The position numbers were made by a program, and so were the translations under genes. Shown here piece by piece: positions 34,575 to 45,100 of a DNA stretch of 64,000 nucleotides. Under the pieces are notes generated by a model, which did not search any database, was not told the origin of the DNA, and was given only the letters and a program-made list of their open reading frames with translations. The first letter of the stretch is position 1. Every line of letters starts with the position of its first letter. The DNA is from Asterias amurensis. Lineage: Eukaryota; Echinodermata; Asteroidea; Forcipulatida; Asteriidae. The stretch lies in assembly GCF_032118995.1 (NCBI RefSeq), contig NC_092669.1, positions 2,851,501 to 2,915,500 on the forward strand, read 5' to 3'.

Positions 34575-35084
34575 TTAAAAGCGCTGAACACAAAAGTAAG
34601 GTTTTATGGTCTTTTAGTTTTTATTAATTACCGAAGGTACATGTATACCCTCCAAACCGGAGACCAAACTGAATCTTTGCAGAGCCAACACTCCCTCATA
34701 AGAGAATTATTGCATGGTTGTACTCTTTAGTTAACTATTATTTATAGTTTATTCTTATCTGGTATACCCTCCCGTTAAATGTAATACAATTAGTGAAAGG
34801 TTTTAATTGATTAATTTTTTTTAAGCTCAGTTACTTGAACGATGTCAAACATGTCTATATACTCGACAGCAAGATGTAAAATGCACGTTGCATAAAAGGA
34901 AAAAAATAGGTACAGTGTACCACACAGCAGTCACCAATAAAAAAAGGTCAATGTTTTAAACTAAAACCGAATGTCTGTGTCTGTGATTATTTGAAGAAAT
35001 GCCACGACCTGGACTCGAACCCACCCTCTGCTGACAAGAAATACCAGGGCCTAATTTCATAGCGCTGCTTAGTCTTGGTTACTC

Positions 35085-35320
35085 GTTACGTAACGTAACA
35101 TAACGTAACAACGCAACGTAACATAATGCAACGTAAACGTAATGTAATTGTATAGCGCTGCTCAACTGCACAAGTTGCTATTTCATAGCGTTGCTTAGTC
35201 TTGGTTACTTGTAACGTAACAAAACGTAACGCAATGTAACGTAACGTAACGTAGCGTAACATAACGCAACATAACTCAACGTAACGTAACATACTGCAAC
35301 GTAAACGTAATGTAACATGA
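35085..35320. repeat. CGTAA-rich tandem repeat
   Basis: Variants of the pentamer CGTAA (CGTAA, CATAA, CGCAA) fill two blocks, 35088-35150 and 35208-35318, separated by CATAGCG(C/T)TGCTTAGTCTTGG-like sequence that also precedes the first block. It is a degenerate microsatellite duplicated together with its flank. Confidence 0.85.
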
Positions 35321-35636
35321 TAACCAGACAGACGGCATCCTTTTTCTTCTTTATTTCATTTCGGTTGACGACTGTGGAAGCTGGAAATTTAACTTATAAT
35401 CGACTTACGCATAGCTAGCGGGCGATACGACGCACTGCCCGTAGTGAGGCTGGGAAATAATCTAAGTAAAGGTCTTGGAGCAAGACTAACGCTGCTTACC
35501 GTAAGCACACAAAAAGGCATTCTGACCTTCTGTTACCTTCATGAAAATGAATGAAGCAAAACAATGTAAATTCATGGTGAACGAACAAGCTGGCACCCTA
35601 TTTTTCTTTTTTAACCTTCAAAATTAGGTTGTCTTT

Positions 35637-35985
35637 TAGGTGGCATGGTTGGCTTGTGCGTAAAGCGCTCGCCTCTCACCAAGGTGACCCGGTTCGACTC
35701 CCAGTCAGGGCCATACATGTATGTGAGTTGAGTTGTGCGTTGGTTCTCTGCTGTGCCACGAGGGTTTTCCAGACAATCCGGTTTTCCTCCCTCAGGAAAA
35801 AAATCAAACACTTTCGATCTTGGCTGTGCTCCGTGGTCATAATGGGTTGATGTGGCTGGCAGCTGAATGCGCCCTTGCATGCCTGCTTCTCGAACACACT
35901 GTAGCCGCGTCCTTCGCAATTCAGCTCTAGCTGCGAGTAAAGACGATTAGCCCCCCAAATTATTATTATTATTATTATTATTATA
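35637..35985 (+). mobile_element. tRNA-derived SINE with (ATT)n tail
   Basis: A-box-like TGGTTGGCTTGTGCG, B-box-like GGTTCGACTCCC (35690-35702), a body with GAGGGTTTTCCAGACAATCC, and a tail AAATTATTATTATT. A 3' fragment in reverse orientation is at 46440-46500. Distinct from the two SINE families above. Confidence 0.75.
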
Positions 35986-36274
35986 ATTAGGCTAGCTATA
36001 GTTAGGCCTGCTATAGTGAGCACAGAAATTGGCTCCAGAGCTTGAGTCTGGTGCACTTAACAGCTCGGCAACGACACACAACAAAAATAAAAATGTAAGA
36101 AAAGAAAGCGACACTTACTGATAAGTTCTTTAATATTAGTGTTTATATTTCTCATACAATTAAATGGTTAACATATCAGACTACCATTAACAAGTTAAAA
36201 ATAATGTACATAAATTAAGTCATCAATCTACACCAGTATGGCTTCTATATTTGGGGGAAAGCCAAAGGTGGGTG

Positions 36275-36545
36275 TTCAGGTTGGTATAGTGGCGTCTGGT
36301 CTCGCCTTCCCCCTCTAGGACCCCGGTTCGAATCCCACCGGGGGCACTATGTGGATTGGCTATTTTGGCTATTCGGTCCTTACCTGACTGGTTGGGTTTT
36401 CCCGGGAATAACTTTCTAGGGCTTTCCTCCCATATCTAAAACCGAAACCTCTTCATCGTCTTCTCTCTCAAGCGCGTCACACGCGACGACTGATGCCACG
36501 CTCACCATGTTGGTGGGCAGTTAGGTTTACGTGTGTTAACGCCGC
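36275..36545 (+). mobile_element. tRNA-derived SINE
   Basis: A-box-like TTGGTATAGTGGCGTCTGG, B box GGTTCGAATCCC (36322-36333) and a body GGGTTTTCCCGGGAATAACT followed by CTTTCCTCCCAT, recalling the body of 35637-35985. Five-prime acceptor pairing is absent, so not a functional tRNA. Confidence 0.7.
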
Positions 36546-37185
36546 GTCGCCTAAAATGTGCACTTCACTGCAGAACGCACAGCATAGAGTTATATATAAA
36601 AACGCACAGTAAATTGCACACCAGTATGGGGCATTCAAGATTTTTCTAAAGATGACGTCAGGTGAAATGGGTCATTAGACCCCTTGCATAACGTGAAAAC
36701 GTTACACTGACGCGCACATTTTCACGCAAAAAGAACAGCTAACGTCCAACCATTTGACCCCAGTGAGGGTGTTTTTTTGACCTCAGTGAGGGCGTCTTTT
36801 GAGCGTGTGACATCACATGCAGGGGGTCAAATGGGTTCAGCGACTTAGTTCGCTTTTCTGAGAGTCCTTTGCTTCACAACCAGAATCAATCAATAAATGA
36901 AATAAAGAGGAGTCAGTAGAAATTAACTCTTACAAAGAAACCGTGGAAAAAATTCCAACTTGATTTTGAAAAGTTGATACTAGCAGATCGTTATATTTGA
37001 TATCCACACAAAATCTATCCTTTCGATTCGGTAAAGAGCTTTTAAAAATGTTTTGTAATAAACCAGTATTAAACAAATTATGAATCAAGATTCAAGGTTA
37101 GTGCACCTTTAATCCCTCCCTTAAAGGGAGGGTCCCTTTAAAGAAGTCACCAAAAATATTGACAAAATAGGGGGACTGCCACCAT

Positions 37186-37310
37186 AGGGCTAGATAGCTC
37201 AGTTAGTAGAGCGCTGGCAAGTCATCCGGAGGTCGTTGGTTCGATTTCCACTCTAGTCAACATTCTTTGTTCAACCCCAAAATCATTTAAAAGTAAATGA
37301 TTTCAAAGAT
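37186..37310 (+). mobile_element. tRNA-like SINE head
   Basis: GGGCTAGATAGCTCAGTTAG (A box) and GGTTCGATTTCC (B box) with GGCTAG/CTAGTC acceptor-like pairing give a fair tRNA cloverleaf, but the sequence runs on into CATTCTTTGTTCAACCCCAAAA, which also follows the partial copy at 25340-25400. I therefore read it as a SINE. Confidence 0.6.
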
Positions 37311-38039
37311 TCGATCTTAAAAGCTCAAATAAGGTGCCAGAGAGTGCTCCTTTAATTTGTCCCTTAAAGGTGGAGTCCATCTATAGAGGAAGCTGCTACA
37401 AATTAACGACTTCCCAAAATCTTTCTGAACAAACGACTTACTGTTTAACGACAATTCCCCACATCCTTGGGAATGACGTCAAAACAAAACCAAGCGTTTG
37501 TTTTGAGAAGCAACGTCGGGGGTCATCAATTCTCGAACAAAATGACAATCGCTTCTTCTAGACTTGCTAAGTATACTTGGTGACACATACTTAAGATGTC
37601 AAAATTTTGTTCATGGATAATTGGGAGATGACAAAGGCACCCCTTCCTCCCCTTTTTGCTGCCGCACCCTTTCTTTCCTCAACACCCAAACAAGACAAGA
37701 GCAATATGGTTGTGCTGTTCAGACTGGGATTGCCAACCCTTGGCCTGCAGTACAATGTTTATTTCGAGCCCTGGCCCTTCTTTTCAGTCATGTAAAATAT
37801 GTAGAAGTCAGCAATTTTGACGCCTTTAAAATTTACAAAAACTGTTAGACACGCTATTATTGCCAGATCCTGCCTGGCATCCTGTATACCTAATGTCTAC
37901 ATTATTAAACCTCCTACTCCTGGGATTGTTTTCCAGCAAGTTGACCGACCATTTGAAACCATTCAACTGTATGGTGGCACAACTGTGCACAGAACTGACT
38001 GTGTACTGTGTAATATGCATTCACCACATGTTATCGAAT

Positions 38040-38320
38040 TGCAGGCTGGTATCATTTATCTATCATTTAAAACCACAGTGGATTATATTAAACGGTCACA
38101 CAGTAGAAGGGTTGACTTACCCGTCTGGGCTCATTTATCCAGAATTCAAAACCAAAGTGGATGATTTTGAAAAGTCAAACAGTAGGAGGGTTGACTATGT
38201 AGTGTAGATTTATTCACAACTTAAGGTATCATTATTGCAGGTTGGCAGAGTTTATATCATTCAAAACCACAGGCAGTGATAATAATAAATGGTCACACAG
38301 TAGGAGGGTTAATTCCTTCA
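38040..38320. repeat. Repeats of the LIN7 3' end
   Basis: Three diverged units of about 85-110 bp contain ACAGTAG(A/G)AGGGTTGAC or close variants (38098, 38177, 38295), with TCATTTAAAACCACAGTGGATTATATTAAA upstream. The same block recurs at 39118-39180, where it contains the LIN7 stop codon. Confidence 0.75.
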
Positions 38321-39117
38321 ATGCTGATAAACGTATATATATAGTATCATGACACTCGGTAATAAATATTTTGATTGATATAAAAAAAAGGAAAATGAAA
38401 AGAAATAAATTTGATGATCTACAAATCCTCAGGTAAGTATTTACAACTTTAAATCATAACTATCAATGAATCAAATGCGTTAACTTTGAATCGACAAAGC
38501 GCCCTCTAACGGAAATTGCTGCTAACTTTAAATTCAAATTCTTTTTAACCAATCCATCTAAATAAAAAACAGATGGTTGCCCTAAGAGATAATTCTACTC
38601 GAGACAAAAAAAAAAAAAAAAATGGAATATAAAAAAAAATGTCCACTTAATTTGCGCCAATCTTCAAATTTGTACAGCGCACTCCATAGTCAGCTGACAT
38701 ACTTAAAGTAATAGCTTTTTTTGAATACTAATTAATGTTAAAAATCGTGAAAATCCAGAAAGTTTACATACAGTTAGGGCACATACGATGACGATAACTC
38801 GTGACTTATTGAGACCACAAACCCACAACGCTTGATGATGAAGAATATATTGGTAGAAATTACACACTGTGAGAGACAAAAACAAAAATCCATATGCATT
38901 AAAAACATCAGAAAGTTGACAATCTGTAAAGATGAAATTGCATGCCTGATACTTTACAGAGGCAACGGAAGCGATTGCCTCTGTGGCCCCTGGTCATTGC
39001 TTTGGTGCCCTTGAAATGCTACAGCAGAAATTTACAATTTCCTCATAGGGTGCCCTTTACCAAGGAGAAAATGACTTAGTGCCCTTTGCCCCTTAAAAAC
39101 GAAAGCATACAGCCCTG
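38321..39117. other. Intergenic / LIN7 3' flank
   Basis: AT-rich sequence without a supported exon; 38940-39118 is a reversed copy of the dispersed repeat described at 23720-23895, abutting the LIN7 terminal exon. Confidence 0.5.
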
Positions 39118-39138
39118 ACAGTGGATTATATTAAATGG

Positions 39139-42100
39139 TCATACAGTAGGAGGGTTAACTAACCTGTCTGGACTCATTTGGTTAATGTTATGTCGGCGCG
39201 CTGCCCTTTGTCGGTCAAATCTTGCTTCCATCTCTTCCAAAACCTTCGGTGTGTAACGAACGACGAGCTTGACCCTGTCCTTGGCCGATTTCAAAAGTTC
39301 TACAGCTTTTTCATGTTGTTCTCCTTCAACGGACTATAATAAAAAATAATAATTATATTAATATAGTTTTTATATAGGGCAACATTCTGCCTAAAAAGGT
39401 AGTCAAGGCACTTTACAGATATAAAGATGTGAAACACGAAGCCATTAAACATGCCGATAAATATAAAACAACTTTAAACAGAAAAAGGAACTTCATGATC
39501 CTCTTAAAAACACGTAACCACTAAAAACTTAAACTATAGTGCTGCAAAAACAGCCCACCATACAATAAGGCCTAATACAAGAAAACACAATTAAGAAGTT
39601 AACTCAAAGCTGTGAACCTGAACATAAGTTCTGAAACTTCTAAAGTACTAAAAAATAATGACCTGTCTCTAAAATGTACAATAGTAAAATTAGAAAAATT
39701 ACGAAGAGTTAAATTAAATATACAAGAAATCAATCCAGTGATCTCAGCCATGACATGCAAAAAACACATAATAATAACAATAACAACAATAATAGGTATT
39801 TATATAGCACTGTTATATACAAAAAGATTAAAGCGCTGAACTGAAAGACGAGAATCAAGCAGACAAAGATAAGCAATACGAAAACCAAAAATATTTAAAG
39901 ACGTTTCCTGAAAATGTCCATAATAATACATGTAATAATTATAATAATAGTTAACCATTTTTATATAGTGCGTAACACATAGTGATAAAACATGTCTCTG
40001 TGCGCTGCAGAGAAAAAGACAACAAAATACAAATACATGTAGGTACCCCAAAAAAAATTCATGAATAAAATTTCAAAATAGGTGCGTCTTTAAAGCAATC
40101 TTAAACTTATCAATGGAATCAATGTAGCAGATAGTCGATAAAAGAAGTATTCCTGATAATAATTTCTTACAATTCCGTTGACGGACAACAACTGGTCTCC
40201 TCTCTTCAGCCCTCTGTGTCGGTCCGCCACGCCACCGGGGATGATTCTTGAGATGTAGATGGGTGAGTTCTGCTCCCGGCCCCCCATCACGTTGAAGCCA
40301 AGCCCCTCATCTGTCTTGGGAAGTTCGACGACGCGGGGATGGGCGTGGCCTTCACTTGCTGCGAAGGCTGCTACTGTTGCCTTTAGAAAAGGGGGTTAAA
40401 AGTGCGACTACAAATTAGGATCAGTTTCTGATTGTTATAGTTAAATTGTTTGACAGTTTTTGCAACATTATGAACTTATTTTTTAAAGAGTTAAAGGCAG
40501 TGTACACTATTGGTAATTACTCAAAATTAGACTGTTAGCATAAAACCTTTCTTGATAACAAGTAATGGGTAGAGGTTGATAATATAAAACCTCTGAAGTG
40601 ACGTAGTTTTCGAGAAAGAAGTAGTTATCCATGAATTTGATTTCGAAACCTCAGATTTAGAAATTGAGGTCTCGAAATCAAGCATGTGAAAGCACACAAC
40701 GTCGTTTGACAAGGGTGTTTTTTTTCTTTCATTATTATCTCGCAACTTCGATGACCGATTGAGCTCAAACTTTCACAGGTTTGTTATTTCATGCATATGT
40801 TGAGACACACCAAGTGAGAAGACTGGTCTTTGACAATTACCAAACGTGTCCACTGCCTTTAAACTTTGCCTGGGCCTCATTATATAAACAGATGTGATAG
40901 GCTGTTGAAAAAAAACCTGGAACCATTAGCGCAAAGGGTGAAAGCTTGCGAGTGCAAAAGCTTGCGGGTTTGAAGTCTGCTTACATACATTAATCTCTTG
41001 TTTTGAAAGCACTACTCTGAAATATGGAGTGTTTCATATATGCTTCTGTCTTCATTTTCCTATGAATTTGATCCAAGCTATAAAAAAACAAAACCAAAAC
41101 AAAGAAATCAAATCCCTGATAAAGCAGCACAAAGAGATCTTCCTACTTAAATGCAGGGTACCAGGCTAAGTGCCATGTTGACTTTGAAGGATTGATTACT
41201 TCGTAACATCAAGACCAAACCTTCTCTTTTTCAGAGCCAACACTCCCTAAAAATGAATTATTACACGGTTGTACATGTACCAGCTAAGCTTGGGCGATAT
41301 CAATTTATTTTATTCACAATATATCGCCTACAATATATCGCGATATTCGATATCAAAATCGTTTCCAAATTAGTATTGCGATATTCGATAATGTCGTGAT
41401 ATCGCCCAAGCTTAGTACCAGCAAGTTAATATTATTTATAGTTTATTCTTTGGATTGACCGTTTGTTGATCATGAAAAATTAAGGCAGAAGTTTCTGTGT
41501 TTTCAGAGGAGTCCAGACTATCTTACTTTTGCCGTCGCATTCGCTCTTATCTCCGGATCACCCTGTATGTCCACCGTCTCGTAGACATGCTCGTAAACTT
41601 CTCGGACCGCGGTGAAGAATTCACTCTCCAGAACCTTCTGAAGTGCTATGAGTTTTGGCGAAGGTATATCACGAGCTAAAAGACAGGAAAACGAGCATTT
41701 GGATGTCAGAAAATTATAATCATAAAAACTTGGACTGAATTTCCAAATTGGAATTTTTTAGCCCTGCTAGAACTAGTGAGACAGACTAATTTACCCTCGA
41801 GCCTCAATTTCATCCCTCTGATGCGAATATAAACATTCTGTAAGACAGTCAGGTCTGTGCCCAGGCATGTGCTTTGTTTTTGAAAGGGCAAGGGCACCAA
41901 GGCATTTACCCCTTGGCAAAGACACCCTACACGCTGTAAACCTTTACTGGAGCATTTCAAGGGCACCAAGGCCATTAATGACCAGGGGGCATGACGGCAA
42001 TCGCCTTTGTTGCCTCCGTGAAGTAATGTACATGTATCAGGCCTGCAGCCGATTTCACGAAACTGTACGCAACTGCGTAAGTCCACTTGCGCAACGTTTA

Positions 42101-45100
42101 TTGCATAAGTTGCGCCATAAACGTTGCGCAAGTGGACTTACGCAGTTGCGTAAAGTTTCGTGAAATCGGCTGCTGGAGTGATAAAGGTCTAGATTCCTTT
42201 TGACAACATTAGGTGCAAGACTAATTTACCCTAGATCCTCAGTTTCATCTTTGAATGTAAAAAAAAAGTTTTGCCTGGATAAACATTCTACAAGACAGTC
42301 AGGGGTCTAAGCCACAAAACGTAGCAAGACTGGTCTGGTGCAATCACAGAGGATGCAGGGACAGGACGCAATGACGGGTTTACCCTATTACACTAAGTCC
42401 CTGAGGCCCAAGTGTTTAAGGTCTAATTCACAACTTCCCAGGTTTTTTAGGGATACGGTGGAAGGGGGTTACTAAATTTAGATTGGTGCGGCTGAAACAT
42501 GTTTGTATTCCTCACTTAAACACAATGAAGTATTGGTAGAATAAAATGAAAAAAACCCTATACCCTTGCTTTAGTTCTAACAAACAACACTAAAACACAA
42601 TGAAGTATTGGTAGAATAAAGTGAAAAAAACCCTATACCCTTGCTTTAGTTCTAACAAACAACACTAAAACACAATGAAGTATTGGTAGAATAAAATGAA
42701 AAAAACCCTATACCCTTGCTTTAGTTCTAACAAACAACACTAAAACACAATGAAGTATTGGTAGAATAAAATGAAAAAAACCCTATACCCTTGCTTTAGT
42801 TCTAACAAACAACACTAAAACACAATGAAGTATTGGTAGAATAAAATGAAAAAAAACCCTATACCCTTGCTTTAGTTCTAACAAACAACACTAAAACACA
42901 ATGAAGTATTGGTAGAATAAAATGAAAAAAACCCTATACCCTTGCTTTAGTTCTAACAAACAACATGCCTGCCCAATGCAACAAAATTCCTTGTTGCATT
43001 TTGTTGCATTTGGCATGGTTCTCATTTCAACTGTGTTGCATTCTGTTGTATTTGGCAGGGTATGCAGAGGGACCCTAATGGGGGTTAACATGGTTAAGGC
43101 TCGGTCCCACTGCAGCAATAACGAGAACGATAACGACGAAAAGAAGGCAGTATATTGGTTGAATTGCTCTGCACAGGATACGCCCACGCTTATTCAACCA
43201 ATTGAAAGCGCACGTATTGATAACGTTTTCAGTCTCTTTGTCGTTATTGACCGGACCTTTAAAAGCTACATTTACTTCATGTTCTTGTGAAACAGTCCAA
43301 ACTTGGGGCCCACTTTTGGAGGGATAACTTTTTAGACAATGTACTCACCCTGTTGAAGATGTTGAAGAAGCGCAATAGCTCTTGAGACATCTGCAAAACA
43401 CGAGAAATTACCGGTCGTTAACATTCTGATAAATTTCAAAACAGTTTAAGACAATCTTCCAAGTCCAAGATACACAAGGGAACCTTCAACAGATCGTTAT
43501 AAAGATCCGTCAAAATGTATTAATACTCGGAGAAAACTGTCACTGTTTCAATTCTCAATCTATCTTGTACCGATGAGTCTTGTGGCAGGGTACGCAAGAT
43601 ATTAATATTCCTTGACGACTTTGCAGTGAAGGATTTCCCTTGTATAGGCTAGCAGAGCAAAATGTTACACAAAATGTTTCACTTGCTACTCAACCAAACG
43701 AGATTTGCTAACTCAATGTCAGCATCCAGTGTGCACACAACAATTTCAGTCTTTAGATGCAAAATTGCTCGACGAAATCCTTCCCCGACTTGTAAGAGTT
43801 GTCAAATCTCTAACAGAAAAAGGAACTTAAGAGGTAGATCAATGTCCAGCACCGACCGGACAGCAGAAGTGTTGAGGCTTGACTCGATCCAAAACAAACC
43901 AGGGCCCAGTTTGCTGCTTAAGCACCAAAGAGAAGCTAAGCAGTAAGCACAAAAAGTTATGCTTACCAGTCAAACTAACACGTCACAGTTTGTGACTGGT
44001 ATCCTGCACATTTCTGCTTAGCAGACAATTGTTGAGCAATATTTCATGCTTAAAAGCAGCTCTATGAAATTGGGCCCTGTTCTTTTCTGGCTCTGTGGTG
44101 ATGACACAGTGTCCCCCCAAATGACGCTGGAGTATCTCCTACTCCCAGAGAGGAAGTTTAAGACAAGGTGGGGGTCAAGGAAACTCCTTGATGTTTCATC
44201 TCGAATTACCGAAGACAATCTTTGAGTTGCAAAACATCACTATCAATTTCAATAGACTGCGTAAACCTCAAGAAAATTCATCAAAACGAAGAACATATTT
44301 TTCCTGAAATTAATATTTTTTTTATGAAGAAATGTGAACAATCAAAATATTCATTACAAATTCTGACCGACAAATATAAAGGCTTTTCATCCCACTGGAC
44401 CAGTAGAAATTGATATTACTCTTGGCCCAACTTGGCGCCCTTTCAGATATTTTCCATTCACAAGCATGGAACTTCATCTTTGAAATTAGGGAAAGGCCGT
44501 TTTCATTTTGTACAATCTTAAAGGCAGTGGACACTATTGGTAATTACTCAAAATGATTATTAGCATAAACCTTTCTTGGTGACGAGTAATGGGGAGAAGT
44601 TGATGGTATAAAACATTGTGAGAAACGGGCCCCCTCTGAAGTGCCATAGTTTTCGAGAAAGAAGTAATTTTCCGCGAATTTGATTTCAAGACCTCAGATT
44701 TAGAACTTGAGGTCTCGAAATCAACCATCTACATGTACATGTAAATGCACACAACTTCGTGTGACAAGGGTGTTTTTTCTTTCTTTATTAACTCGCAAGT
44801 TCGAAGACAGATTGAGCTCAAACTTTCACAGGTTTGTTGTTTGATGCTTATGTTGAGATACACTAACTGTGAAGGCTAGTCTTTGACAACTACCAATAGT
44901 GCCCACTGCCTTTAAAGTCTATATAAAACTTTTGAAGGGCCACCAAGGCCAAGAGCAGGGCAACAGAGCCTGTGGCCTCTATCAAGTATCAGGCCTGTAT
45001 TGAAAGTGCCCTTTGCAAAATAAAAATGGCCTCGTCCTCTCAAAGATGAAATTCATGGCCTATACTTAAAAGGGTCAGCTTTTTGGTACATGTAGGAGAA

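Noticed and set aside
37607-38207. Overlapping frames of 60-115 aa
   Set aside because: They run through the LIN7 3'-end repeats in more than one frame, without similarity to a known protein.
42521-42965. CRISPR-like array
   Set aside because: Units are contiguous 75-bp repeats without variable spacers, in an intron of an animal gene.
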